Assembly (NCBI GenBank): GCA_937879855.1
Contig: CALFMO010000043.1
Coordinates: 223,702 to 287,701 of the forward strand
Reading direction: 5' to 3'
Length of the DNA: 64,000 nt
Source of the DNA: an uncultured Acidobacteriaceae bacterium
Lineage (GTDB): Bacteria > Acidobacteriota > Terriglobia > Terriglobales > Acidobacteriaceae
How positions within the stretch are numbered: the stretch's first letter is position 1; each line of letters starts with the position of its first letter. Shown one piece after another: positions 32,856 through 40,993 of the stretch. A model generated the notes under the pieces. That model ran no database searches and had not been told where the DNA came from. It saw only the letters and a list, made by a program, of their open reading frames with translations. The translations under genes were made by a program, and so were the position numbers.

Positions 32856-34181
32856 CTAGAAGAAATCGATCGCCTTCACGTCCCCAACGTAGCCAACGAT
32901 ATTGACGGTTCCCTGCGGCAGCAGATCGACATTTATGTAAAGAATATCTTTGGTCGTGTCATAAACAAACAAACTGCCGTTCTGCGCCACGTACTCGATA
33001 TTACGAGTCGTAAAGCTCTGCAAGCCGTTCACATTGCCGTTGTAGGGAGGAACCACAACCGAGTTGTCCGTGGTCCGGTAGATGGATAAACAGCCGCGGA
33101 CTTCCCCGCTGGGATTGTTGCCATTGCCGATGTTGGTGCAATTATACGATCCGATAAAGATTTGGCCGTTGGTGGTCATGTCCATGCGCCAATGGTAGCC
33201 ATCGGTGATTACGGCGCTGCCGGTGACTGTACCTGACCCAAGATCGACAATATCGAGTCGTCCACAGATCGTGGCCGCGGTGGTCTGCCCTGTGCATGCA
33301 TGGTTCGTCGGCGAGGTGCCGGCAACGTAGAGCGTCGTGCCATCGAGTAAGGCCCAAGTGGCGGCATCGACAGGAATCGTCTTGGTAATGGTAAGGCTGG
33401 GCAGATCAAAAGCCATGACACTAGCCTGGACGCCGCCGCACTCCGGACCACAATTCAAAATGTAAGCAGTATTCCCGTTGATGATGCCGTAAACCGGCCG
33501 GTCGAAGCCCGGGACGACGGCGCATACCGCGTTGGCAGTACCCGACAAACAACTGGTATCGACCGGAGGTACTGCGGCTCCCGGTGAGAGCACAGTGATC
33601 GAGTTGGAATCGTTGCTAAACACCACCAGTTGAGTGCCAGTGGCGTTCGAAATCACGGTTTGAGCGTTGGGGACGGCGATTGACGTGGTGACGACCTTGC
33701 CAGCGAAATCCATCGCCTGAACAGCGCCCGCAAACGCAAAGCCCTGGATTGCGGCTGCCGGCACCGCGGCATAGCCAATCGATGCGGCCGTAGGAAGCAC
33801 CATGCTCGAAGTGCGGCCCGCCAAATGCACGTTTCCAATGTCGGCTTCTGTTGTCGTGTTCGCGGCGTAGACCGCGTTGCTGCCCGCATCGAAGGCCGCC
33901 ACGATGTTGCGCGAAGGCGAGATTGCCATCAGGCCCGGAGAGGTTCCCGCTCCGATTCGCGGGATGCTCGGGATAACATCGTAGTGCCCGTCGACAATCA
34001 CCAGGCCGGGAGATGCGCTCGAACTAACACCTTGCGAGGCCAGCACGCGATTCGGCAAACCGCTGGGCGGGCTTTTCTTACCAGTGCTACCGCCACCACA
34101 AGAAATGCAAATCAGGCAGGCCCACAATCCGACGGTAAGAAAAAGGACGCTTCTCTTCAAACGACGTGCTCCTAATGACAT
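32856..34181 (-). CDS. Lipoprotein with beta-propeller-like repeats
   Basis: A 441-residue lipoprotein. The signal peptide ends in a lipobox, LICISCGGG, with the lipid-modified cysteine near residue 28, followed by a linker rich in Gly and Ser. The rest has repeated short strands (VVAFDAGSNAVYAANT, QTVISNATGTQLVVFSND) typical of YVTN/NHL-type propellers. Scattered Cys (CLSG, CAVV, CGPECGG, NCTN) could form disulfides. I recognise no enzyme motif; a surface-exposed binding protein is likely. Confidence 0.65.
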   Translation of the reverse strand: MSLGARRLKRSVLFLTVGLWACLICISCGGGSTGKKSPPSGLPNRVLASQGVSSSASPGLVIVDGHYDVIPSIPRIGAGTSPGLMAISPSRNIVAAFDAGSNAVYAANTTTEADIGNVHLAGRTSSMVLPTAASIGYAAVPAAAIQGFAFAGAVQAMDFAGKVVTTSIAVPNAQTVISNATGTQLVVFSNDSNSITVLSPGAAVPPVDTSCLSGTANAVCAVVPGFDRPVYGIINGNTAYILNCGPECGGVQASVMAFDLPSLTITKTIPVDAATWALLDGTTLYVAGTSPTNHACTGQTTAATICGRLDIVDLGSGTVTGSAVITDGYHWRMDMTTNGQIFIGSYNCTNIGNGNNPSGEVRGCLSIYRTTDNSVVVPPYNGNVNGLQSFTTRNIEYVAQNGSLFVYDTTKDILYINVDLLPQGTVNIVGYVGDVKAIDFF

Positions 34182-34351
34182 GAAAAAGGGAGATTTAATT
34201 GTGAAATGGTGGATTATAACAGACCCGTGATTTGACCTCGCGCAACGCTGGCCGGATCAAACCGCGCGGTTTCTGGCTTTTCACGCCACCCTTCATCCCG
34301 GTATGATGGAGATGCACCAAGCAGTTCTCCTCCTGTATTCTCTGAAAACAT

Positions 34352-36217
34352 ATGCCGTCTGACTTTCTTGCCCGCGTCAAGCAGTCGCCTGTGTTGTGCG
34401 ATGGAGCCATGGGAACGCTGCTCTACGCCAAGGGCATTTTCATCAATCGGTCCTACGACGAATTGAATCTCTCGCAGCCGGACCTGATCCGTGGAATTCA
34501 CCACGACTACCTGCAAGCGGGAGCCGAAATTATTGAAACCAATACTTTCGGTGGGAACTCTTTCCGCTTGGCCCGCCATAGTTTGGCCGACAAGGTTCGC
34601 GACATCAATCGAGCTGGCGTGCGCATTGCCCGCGAAGCCGCCAAAAGCTTCGATGTGTGGGTGGCAGGATCGGTTGGCCCGCTGGGAACCAGAATCGAAC
34701 CCTTGGGAAAAACTTCGTTCCAGGAAGCTCGCGATGCCTTTCGCGAGCAGATTGAAGTATTGGTTGAAGGTGGGGTCGACCTGCTGATTCTCGAGACCTT
34801 TGGATACTTGGAAGAGATTCATCAGGCCATGCTGGCCGCACGAGATGTGAGCGCTTCTTTGCCGCTCGTCGCGCAGGTCACCATCGATGAGGACGGCAAC
34901 TGCCTTGATGGCTCCGATCCGCAAACCTTCGTTCCGAAACTGGCGGAGTGGGGAGCGGACGTGATTGGCTGTAACTGCAGCGTGGGCCCGGTCGCGATGC
35001 TCGACGCGATGGAGAAAGTTCGTGCGGCCACTTCCCTACCACTTGCGGCCCAGCCCAATGCCGGCATCCCGCGATCGGTGGACGGCAGGAATATCTACCT
35101 TTGCTCGCCGGAGTATATGGCCAGCTACGCGCGCAAATTTGTAGCCGCGGGAGTTCGCCTGGTAGGAGGGTGCTGCGGTACCACTCCAGACCACATCAGG
35201 GTCATGAAGTCTGCGCTGCGGGTGGGTGAAGCCCGTGGAAAAGCGGCTTCCAAGCCGGTATCTGGGAGCCCATCCGCCCCGCTCGCGGTTCCGGCTGTGC
35301 CGCTGCAAGAGCGGTCACTGCTCGGTGCCAAGCTGGCTCGCGGCGAGTTTGTCACTATGGTCGAGATCGTTCCTCCGAAAGGAATTGACGTTCGGAAGGA
35401 GGTCGAAGGTGCGCGCTTCTTAAAGTCGGTGGGCGTGGATGGGGTCAACATTCCGGACAGCCCGCGAGCATCAGCGCGCATGAGCAACCAGGCGCTTTCG
35501 CTGCTCATTCAGCGGGAAATCGGCATCGACGCGATTCTGCACTACACCTGTCGCGACCGCAATGTGCTGTGCATCCAGAGTGACCTGCTGGGAGCTTCAG
35601 CCGTAGGGATTAAGAACCTCATCTGCATCACTGGCGATCCGCCGAAAATGGGGAATTATCCGGACGCTACCGCAGTCTTTGACGTCGATGCCATCGGCCT
35701 GGTCAACATCGTGCACAACCTGAACCGTGGCCTCGATCTGGGAGGAAATCCGATTGGAACCGGCACTGGCTTCGTGATTGGTGTGGGCGCGAATCCTGGA
35801 CTGACGGACATGGACGAAGAGATTCGCAGGTTCGAATACAAGGTCGAGGCCGGAGCGGAATACGCCGTCACCCAGCCCGTCTTCGACCTGCGCCTGCTGG
35901 AGAACTTCCTCAAGCGGATCGAGCATTGCCGCATCCCGGTCGTGGCTGGCATCTGGCCGCTGGTCAGCGTACGCAACGCCGAATTCATGAAAAATGAACT
36001 GCGGGTTTCTGTGCCGGACTCGATCCTGGAGCGGATGGCGCGAGCGCAGACTCCGGAAGCCGCGCGGGCCGAGGGCGTCGCGATTGCTCGCGAGATGCTG
36101 ATTGCCGCCCGGCAGATGGTTCAGGGGGCCCAGATCAGTGCTCCGTCAGGGCGCTACAGCTCTGCCGTGGACGTACTGGAGGCGTTGGGGACAAGCGCTC
36201 CAGCCGCTTCCTCCTGA
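34352..36217 (+). CDS. Bifunctional homocysteine S-methyltransferase / methylenetetrahydrofolate reductase
   Basis: Fusion of two methionine-pathway enzymes. Residues 1-295 form the zinc-dependent homocysteine methyltransferase barrel with DGAMGTLL, GCNCSVGP and GGCCGTTPDHI, the cysteines expected to bind zinc. Residues about 335-610 form MTHFR: FVTMVEIVPPKG, HYTCRDRN, NLICITGDPP and YAVTQPVFD. The same fusion exists in Bacillus YitJ. It supplies 5-methyl-THF and can remethylate homocysteine without cobalamin. No SAM or cobalamin riboswitch is visible in the 170 bases upstream. Confidence 0.92.
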   Translation: MPSDFLARVKQSPVLCDGAMGTLLYAKGIFINRSYDELNLSQPDLIRGIHHDYLQAGAEIIETNTFGGNSFRLARHSLADKVRDINRAGVRIAREAAKSFDVWVAGSVGPLGTRIEPLGKTSFQEARDAFREQIEVLVEGGVDLLILETFGYLEEIHQAMLAARDVSASLPLVAQVTIDEDGNCLDGSDPQTFVPKLAEWGADVIGCNCSVGPVAMLDAMEKVRAATSLPLAAQPNAGIPRSVDGRNIYLCSPEYMASYARKFVAAGVRLVGGCCGTTPDHIRVMKSALRVGEARGKAASKPVSGSPSAPLAVPAVPLQERSLLGAKLARGEFVTMVEIVPPKGIDVRKEVEGARFLKSVGVDGVNIPDSPRASARMSNQALSLLIQREIGIDAILHYTCRDRNVLCIQSDLLGASAVGIKNLICITGDPPKMGNYPDATAVFDVDAIGLVNIVHNLNRGLDLGGNPIGTGTGFVIGVGANPGLTDMDEEIRRFEYKVEAGAEYAVTQPVFDLRLLENFLKRIEHCRIPVVAGIWPLVSVRNAEFMKNELRVSVPDSILERMARAQTPEAARAEGVAIAREMLIAARQMVQGAQISAPSGRYSSAVDVLEALGTSAPAASS

Positions 36218-36268
36218 TCATCGACTGCGGTTCAGCGCCCGTTCCCGTAGCGGGACCACCGTCGTCAC

Positions 36269-36293
36269 TTTTTTAGTCCTTCCGACTAAAAAA
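36269..36293. terminator. Perfect hairpin flanked by T and A tracts
   Basis: TTTTTTAGTC (36269-36278) and GACTAAAAAA (36284-36293), a perfect 10-bp stem with loop CTTCC, between the one-carbon gene and xseB. The low-GC stem is weak as an intrinsic terminator but symmetric. Confidence 0.45.
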
Positions 36294-36350
36294 GACTGGA
36301 CACTTCTTCCAAATAGTTGCATTACAATAGACAGACGGAGCGAAACCCCG

Positions 36351-36590
36351 TTGCCCAAGTTTGAAGAGTGCCTCCAGCGATTGGAGAAAATTGTTCAGGA
36401 ACTGGAAAAGGGAGAAGTCCCCTTAGAGAAGTCTCTCACACTCTTTGAAGAAGGTATGGAGCTCTCTTCTTCCTGCCGCAAGGAGTTGGAACAGGCGGAA
36501 GGTAAAGTTGAGATCCTGCTGAAAAAGAACGGGAAGCTCCAAGCTGAACCATTCGAGCCGCTGACAGAGAAGTCCGCTGCGCGCCGCTAA
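36351..36590 (+). CDS. xseB: Exodeoxyribonuclease VII small subunit
   Basis: XseB, partner of the XseA nuclease in exonuclease VII. The 79 residues form a helical hairpin with the family motif FEECLQRLEKIVQELEKGEV and SLTLFEEGMEL. The TTG at 36351 gives the usual length and has GGAG about 10 nt upstream. xseA is not in the window. As in many bacteria, ispA lies nearby, here separated by a receiver-like gene. Confidence 0.88.
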   Translation: MPKFEECLQRLEKIVQELEKGEVPLEKSLTLFEEGMELSSSCRKELEQAEGKVEILLKKNGKLQAEPFEPLTEKSAARR

Positions 36591-36719
36591 GGTGCGGAGT
36601 TACTGACGGCGATTCGCCAGCTTTAGACGTCTGTGGAGTTGTGGTTTTTCAGGCCACCCCGCAGCCCTAGTCAAATCGACTGTCTCCCCCGTTGACGACG
36701 GTTGAAGATCGGGGTAAGT

Positions 36720-37085
36720 ATGGCTCAGAGCGTAGTTGTCCTCGAGCACGATCCTGGAGTGGCGCGGTCCTTGGCCGGTGAGCTTGGCCCGCATTTCTCT
36801 GTGCACGTAATCCAATCCCACGAAGAACTAAGGGACAAGGTAGCCCGGAATAAACCGGAAGCCGTGGTTCTCAACATCGAGTATTGGCGCCTCACCGATG
36901 TGGAGAGTTTGCACCGCGACTTTCCTGCCCTGCCTATCGTGTGCACCCACCGCATTCCGGACGAAGAAATGTGGATGGCGGCTCTCGAAGCCGGCGCCAG
37001 CGACGTGTGTCCAGCCGGTGACGTAGCGAACGTGCTGACTTCGGTTTTGCGAAGTACAACGGTTTCGCGCACTGCAGCCGCATAG
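36720..37085 (+). CDS. Degenerate receiver-domain protein
   Basis: A stand-alone 121-residue protein with the response-regulator receiver fold (MAQSVVVLEHDPGVARSLAG ... ALEAGASDVCPAGDV). The phospho-acceptor position holds N52 (VVLNIEYW) and the usual lysine after the fifth strand is absent (VCPAGD), so it probably cannot be phosphorylated in the standard way. No output domain. It is followed by a clear intrinsic terminator. Possible roles are protein-protein adaptor or phosphorylation-independent regulator. Confidence 0.65.
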   Translation: MAQSVVVLEHDPGVARSLAGELGPHFSVHVIQSHEELRDKVARNKPEAVVLNIEYWRLTDVESLHRDFPALPIVCTHRIPDEEMWMAALEAGASDVCPAGDVANVLTSVLRSTTVSRTAAA

Positions 37086-37111
37086 ACCACTGATTATTCC
37101 TGTTCCAACGA

Positions 37112-37139
37112 GGACGCCTGAGGGCGTCCTTAATTTTTG
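37112..37139 (+). terminator. Intrinsic terminator after the receiver-like gene
   Basis: GGACGCC (37112-37118), loop TGAG, GGCGTCC (37123-37129), then TTAATTTTTG. Stem, loop and T tract fit a Rho-independent terminator 26 bp after the stop codon. Confidence 0.85.
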
Positions 37140-37201
37140 TTTCGCCAACGCGATTGCGAGCACTGCTCCCGTCTGGGCGCCCTTGTTATACTCACTGCTT
37201 C

Positions 37202-38083
37202 ATGCTCAGCGAGACTCTCGAACAGGGGCGGCAGCTGACCGACGCCGCGCTCGACCGGCTCATTCCGTTGGAGACCGAGCATCCGGTCTCGATCCACAAG
37301 GCCATGCGCCATAGCGTCTTTGCCGGCGGCAAGCGCCTGCGGCCAGTGCTCTGCATTGAGGCCGGACGGATGGTGGCCGGGTCGTTGCCGGCGCAGATCG
37401 AAGAACTGGGCGCGGCGCTCGAGATGCTGCACACCTATTCCCTGATTCACGATGATCTCCCTGCGCTCGACAACGACGACCTGCGCCGCGGACGGCCCAC
37501 CTGCCACAAAGTGTTTGGCGAGGCTCTCGCGATCCTGGCCGGGGATGCGCTGCAGACGCAGGCTTATGAAGTGCTGGCTCGGTTGAAGTGTCCGGCCGAA
37601 GCTCGCGTGCGCATTATCGAGGAGATCGCCCGTCGCACCGGCACGGTCGATGGCATGATTGGCGGGCAGGTCGTCGATCTCGAAGCGGAACACACCCGCC
37701 CAACCAAGGAAATGCTGGAGTACATTCATCGCTCGAAGACGGCCGCCCTGATCACCGCAAGCCTCGTGAGTGGCGGCTTATATGCGGGAGCGAAAGATAG
37801 CCAGGTGGCGAAGTTGCGCGCCTTCGGATTGGCGATCGGCTTGGCCTTCCAAATCGTCGACGATGTGCTCGACGTGACCCAGACTTCCGAACAACTGGGA
37901 AAAACCGCTGGCAAGGATACGGCGTCCGAAAAAGCCACGTACCCGGCGCTGTTTGGAATTGAAGCATCGGAACACAAAGCCGACGCGCTGGTGAACGAAG
38001 CATTCGCGGAACTCGATAGCTTCGGCGAGCGAGCCGAAATACTGAAAGAACTGGCTCGCTTCTTGGTAGAGAGAAAGAAGTGA
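37202..38083 (+). CDS. ispA: Farnesyl/geranyl diphosphate synthase
   Basis: Short-chain trans-polyprenyl diphosphate synthase. First aspartate-rich motif is DDLPALDNDD (84-93) with RRGRPT; second is FQIVDDVLDVTQ. The insertion of two residues in the first motif (DDxxxxD) marks the bacterial FPP-synthase type. 293 residues, typical length. TATACT lies 9 nt before the ATG at 37202, so the transcript leader may be very short. Confidence 0.93.
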   Translation: MLSETLEQGRQLTDAALDRLIPLETEHPVSIHKAMRHSVFAGGKRLRPVLCIEAGRMVAGSLPAQIEELGAALEMLHTYSLIHDDLPALDNDDLRRGRPTCHKVFGEALAILAGDALQTQAYEVLARLKCPAEARVRIIEEIARRTGTVDGMIGGQVVDLEAEHTRPTKEMLEYIHRSKTAALITASLVSGGLYAGAKDSQVAKLRAFGLAIGLAFQIVDDVLDVTQTSEQLGKTAGKDTASEKATYPALFGIEASEHKADALVNEAFAELDSFGERAEILKELARFLVERKK

Positions 38084-38095
38084 GAACCTCAGCCG

Positions 38096-38124
38096 CCTCT
38101 GTGCACCTCAGTGCCCTCTGTGGT
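38096..38124 (-). repeat. Dispersed repeat, family B (copy 2)
   Basis: On the reverse strand ACCACAGAGGGCACTGAGGT then GCACAGAGG, related to copies at 18783 and 47156. It lies between ispA and the fluoride riboswitch. Confidence 0.5.
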
Positions 38125-38137
38125 AAAAATTACTGAC

Positions 38138-38190
38138 GGCGATGGAGTTCGCCACAACCGCCTGCGGTCACGCAAGCTGATAACTCCTAC
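38138..38190 (+). promoter_or_regulatory. Fluoride riboswitch (crcB RNA) aptamer
   Basis: Contains the conserved crcB-motif segments GGCGATGGAGTTCGCC (38138-38153), AACCGCC and GCTGATAACTCCTAC (38176-38190), in the expected order and spacing. GGAGTT (38144-38149) can pair with AACTCC (38182-38187). The downstream gene encodes the CrcB fluoride channel, as expected for this aptamer class. Confidence 0.95.
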
Positions 38191-38215
38191 AGAATTGAAC
38201 GATTTCTTGTAGGAG
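38184..38215 (+). promoter_or_regulatory. Riboswitch expression platform masking the crcB ribosome binding site
   Basis: CTCCTACA (38184-38191), the 3' strand of the aptamer, is perfectly complementary to TGTAGGAG (38208-38215), which holds the crcB ribosome binding site. Without fluoride the site would be paired; when fluoride stabilises GGAGTT/AACTCC pairing it would be released. This predicts translational control. Confidence 0.75.
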
Positions 38216-38224
38216 AATTCCATC

Positions 38225-38599
38225 GTGAAAGATTTTCTCGCCATATCCGTCTCCGCAATTCTCGGCGCTAACCTTCGTTACATCCTCAGCCGGCTCGCTG
38301 CCAAGGAGTTTGGTCCGGTTTTTCCCTACGGAACGCTCATCATCAATATTCTGGGCAGCTTCATCGTCGGCTTCTTTATCATCTGGACTAGCGAACGCGT
38401 GCTGCTGGACCCGCGCTGGCGGCTGCTGGTGGTGGTGGGCTTCTGCGGATCCTTCACCACTTTCTCCAGTTATGCGTTTGAGACCATGTCATATTTCGAG
38501 CAGGGTCAATGGGGGCTGATGCTAACCAACGTTTTCAGCAATAATCTCCTCTGTCTGGGCGGCGCGCTAGCGGGTATGGCGCTGGCCCGGGCTCTGTGA
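38225..38599 (+). CDS. crcB: Fluoride channel CrcB/FluC
   Basis: Small dual-topology fluoride exporter, 124 residues with four membrane helices. Family motifs are GANLRYILSRL near the N-terminus, YGTLIINILGSFIVGF and GFCGSFTTFSSYAFE. The start is GTG at 38225, 9 nt after the riboswitch-controlled TAGGAG. Its stop overlaps a GTG in the acetyltransferase frame, indicating an operon with the next genes. Confidence 0.95.
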   Translation: MKDFLAISVSAILGANLRYILSRLAAKEFGPVFPYGTLIINILGSFIVGFFIIWTSERVLLDPRWRLLVVVGFCGSFTTFSSYAFETMSYFEQGQWGLMLTNVFSNNLLCLGGALAGMALARAL

Positions 38600-38601
38600 A
38601 G

Positions 38602-39144
38602 ATGAACAAGCCTCCCACTCTCGTAACCACTCGGCTGAAATTGCGTCCATTCACCGAAGACGACATCGCGGAGTTGGTGCCGCTCATCGCAGCGCGTGAA
38701 GTGGCTGCTACCACCTTGCGCATTCCGCACCCTTACACGGAGAAGGAAGCGCGAGACTTCCTAACGAGAATCTGCCACGACGATGATGAGGCCCGGTTCG
38801 CCATCACTCTGCGCGAGGGCGGCCATTTGTGCGGAGGCATTGGGTTGCGGCTTGCACCAGATCATCAGCACGCCGAACTTGGCTACTGGCTCGGTGTCCC
38901 CTACTGGGGCCACGGATACGCGACGGAGGCTGGCCGGGAAGTCCTGCGCTACGGGTTTGAAGAGTTGGGACTACACCGCATCTTCGCCTCGCATTTCAAG
39001 CACAATCCAGCTTCTGGCGGCGTGCTACGGAAGCTGGGCATGCGTTACGAAGGCTGCCAGCGCGAACACCTGCGCAAGTGGGATCGCTTTGTCGATTCGG
39101 AGTTATACGGCATCTTGCGGCAGGAGTGGGAGCGTCGCGAGTAA
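38602..39144 (+). CDS. GNAT acetyltransferase, RimJ/RimL type
   Basis: 180-residue N-acetyltransferase of the RimJ/RimL-like GNAT group: TTRLKLRPFTEDD at the N-terminus, ELGYWLGVPYWGHGYATEA (acetyl-CoA binding region) and FASHFKHNPASGGVLRKLGM. It follows crcB with the ATG 2 nt after the crcB stop; a GTG at 38596 overlapping that stop is an alternative. The substrate is unknown; the position inside a fluoride operon is noteworthy. Confidence 0.85.
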   Translation: MNKPPTLVTTRLKLRPFTEDDIAELVPLIAAREVAATTLRIPHPYTEKEARDFLTRICHDDDEARFAITLREGGHLCGGIGLRLAPDHQHAELGYWLGVPYWGHGYATEAGREVLRYGFEELGLHRIFASHFKHNPASGGVLRKLGMRYEGCQREHLRKWDRFVDSELYGILRQEWERRE

Positions 39145-39145
39145 A

Positions 39146-39475
39146 ATGCCTGAAGCCATGGCGGTTCAAGTCACCATCTACCTGAATGAAGCGGACCAGT
39201 GGCGACACCGCCCGCTGCACATGGAGATTCTCAATTACCTGCGCAAAGAAAATGTCTATGCGGCGACTGCGATCCATTGTGTTGCTGGATTTCTCGGACG
39301 CCAGCGCGTGGAGACGGCGCATCTAGTCGAAGCGGGTGGCAAGCTGCCGGTGATCATCATATTCGTCGACACTGACGATCACGTGAACCGCGTGCTTCCT
39401 ACGCTGAAGGAAATGGCGGCGGACCGGTTGATCGTGTGCGAGAACGTGGTGCTCGAGCAAGGAAACCTCGACTGA
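39146..39475 (+). CDS. DUF190 protein, fluoride-operon partner
   Basis: 109-residue PII-like-fold protein of the DUF190 family (VTIYLNEADQWRHRPLHMEI ... GGKLPVIIIFVDTDDHV). DUF190 genes are often found beside crcB, and some of their fold relatives bind nucleotides. The ATG at 39146 follows the acetyltransferase stop by 1 nt and its TGA overlaps the next ATG (TGATG), so the operon is tight. Probably under the upstream fluoride riboswitch. Confidence 0.85.
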   Translation: MPEAMAVQVTIYLNEADQWRHRPLHMEILNYLRKENVYAATAIHCVAGFLGRQRVETAHLVEAGGKLPVIIIFVDTDDHVNRVLPTLKEMAADRLIVCENVVLEQGNLD

Positions 39476-40233
39476 TGCCTTCTCCTTCATCAGCTTCATC
39501 CCTCGACATCCTGGCGATCGCCGCCCATCGCGACGACGTGGAGCAAACCTGCGGCGGTACCCTGCTAAAGGCCGCACGGCACGGGCAACGCACCGGCATT
39601 CTCGATCTAACTCAGGGAGAGATGGGCACGCGCGGCACTGCAGAAGATCGCGCGCGCGAAGCAGATGACGCAGCCGAGATTCTCGGGGCTAGCTGGCGAC
39701 GTGCGCTGGATCTTCCCGACGGCCGCGTCGAGAACACCTGGGAGAATCGACTCAAAGTAGCGAGCGTGATTCGCGAGACCCGGCCGCGGGTGATCATTCT
39801 TCCCTACTGGAAAGGACGGCATCCGGATCATTACACCGCTTCCGTGCTCGGCTACGAAGCTTGCTTTCTGGCGGGGTTGGCAAAACTGGATCCACAAAAA
39901 GCTCTTGGATCGCAGCCCTCAAGCCTTGCGCCGCATCGGCCCTTCAAGATCATTTACGCCACGCTCTATTACGACATTCGGCCATCGTTTGTTGTCGATA
40001 TAAGCGAACAATTTGAAGGAAAGTTCGCATCCATCCTGGCCTATAAATCGCAATTCAGCGATCAGGAAGCGGGCAAAGACCTGTTCCCCGCGCACCAGGA
40101 AATCCGCGCACGCGTTGAGGCCATGGCGCGCTTTTACGGGATGCTAGGCGGCGTAACCTATGCCGAGCCCTTCCTGCAAAAAGAAGTAGGGCTGGTTGAC
40201 GATTTGTTGTCCATTCCCGTCAAATCCATTTAA
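39475..40233 (+). CDS. bshB1: PIG-L/BshB1-type N-acetyl-sugar deacetylase
   Basis: Zinc-dependent deacetylase of the LmbE/PIG-L family. ILAIAAHRDDVEQTCGG and GRHPDHY supply the zinc ligands, and the GGTLLKAARHG and QGEMGTRGT segments match the bacillithiol enzyme BshB1, which deacetylates GlcNAc-malate. The ATG overlaps the DUF190 stop. Bacillithiol-type thiols in this organism are an inference; other bsh genes are not in the window. Confidence 0.8.
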   Translation: MPSPSSASSLDILAIAAHRDDVEQTCGGTLLKAARHGQRTGILDLTQGEMGTRGTAEDRAREADDAAEILGASWRRALDLPDGRVENTWENRLKVASVIRETRPRVIILPYWKGRHPDHYTASVLGYEACFLAGLAKLDPQKALGSQPSSLAPHRPFKIIYATLYYDIRPSFVVDISEQFEGKFASILAYKSQFSDQEAGKDLFPAHQEIRARVEAMARFYGMLGGVTYAEPFLQKEVGLVDDLLSIPVKSI

Positions 40234-40273
40234 CATTACTGACCAACTTACTCGCAGAGGAGAATTCCCCAAC

Positions 40274-40858
40274 ATGTCTCGTTTAATTTTCATTTTTCTC
40301 ACGACGTTTGCGATGGCCGCCACCGCCGCAGCACAGGCGGGAACCTGGCAAATCGATCCCAATCACACGGCGGCGCAGTTCTCGGTCCGCCACCTGGGAG
40401 TATCCACCGTCCGAGGCGCATTTACGAAAGTTTCAGGCTCGGCGCAGTATGATCCCGCCGATCCGTCGAAAGACTCTCTCGAAGCCACAATCGACGCCAA
40501 TTCGGTCGACACCCGTGTAGAAATGCGCGACAACGATTTGCGCAGTGCGCGCTTTTTCGATGTGCAGAAATATCCGACAATCACTTTTCACTCCAAGCAG
40601 GCAAAAGTGGTGGCGCCCGGCAAACTGCAGATTACAGGCGACCTGACCATCCATGGCGTTACCAAACAAGTTGTGCTCGACGTCGAAGGGCCAACGGCGC
40701 CGATCAAAGACCCGATGGGAAAGGGACAACGCATGGGTGCTTCGGCAACAACCAAGGTCAACCGTCAGGATTTCGGAGTAAGCGCACTGCCCGGCGCCGT
40801 GGGAGACGAAATTACAATCACGATTGACGCAGAGCTAGTCCAACCCCAGGTCAAATAG
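40274..40858 (+). CDS. Exported YceI-family lipid-binding protein
   Basis: 194-residue periplasmic protein. Signal peptide MSRLIFIFLTTFAMAATAAAQ, then the YceI lipocalin-like barrel with WQIDPNHTAAQFSVRHLG, DLRSARFFDVQKYPTITF and LTIHGVTKQVVLDVE. Relatives bind polyisoprenoids. GAGGAG precedes the ATG. Confidence 0.92.
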   Translation: MSRLIFIFLTTFAMAATAAAQAGTWQIDPNHTAAQFSVRHLGVSTVRGAFTKVSGSAQYDPADPSKDSLEATIDANSVDTRVEMRDNDLRSARFFDVQKYPTITFHSKQAKVVAPGKLQITGDLTIHGVTKQVVLDVEGPTAPIKDPMGKGQRMGASATTKVNRQDFGVSALPGAVGDEITITIDAELVQPQVK

Positions 40859-40886
40859 GCCGAAAGCTGCACCACAAAAAAGCGCT

Positions 40887-40975
40887 GTCACCCTGAGCAA
40901 AGCGAAGGACCCATGCAATCTGCCGACCGAGGCAAAGCGCGTAGGTTCCCAGCGAAGCTCAGAATGAGGTGCTTG
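40887..40975. repeat. Dispersed repeat, family C: facing copies of the CCTGAGC..GCGAAGG type
   Basis: TGTCACCCTGAGCAAAGCGA followed by AGGACCC, then about 50 bp later an inverted, diverged partner (AGCGAAGCTCAGAATGAGG). Sequences of this kind recur in the intergenic DNA of many environmental bacteria. It sits between convergent genes and may fold as one hairpin. Confidence 0.5.
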
Positions 40976-40993
40976 ATCCGAAAGCATCCGGCA

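Noticed and set aside
34182..34351. Possible SAM or cobalamin riboswitch before the homocysteine methyltransferase/MTHFR gene
   Set aside because: None of the conserved core segments of these aptamers is present.
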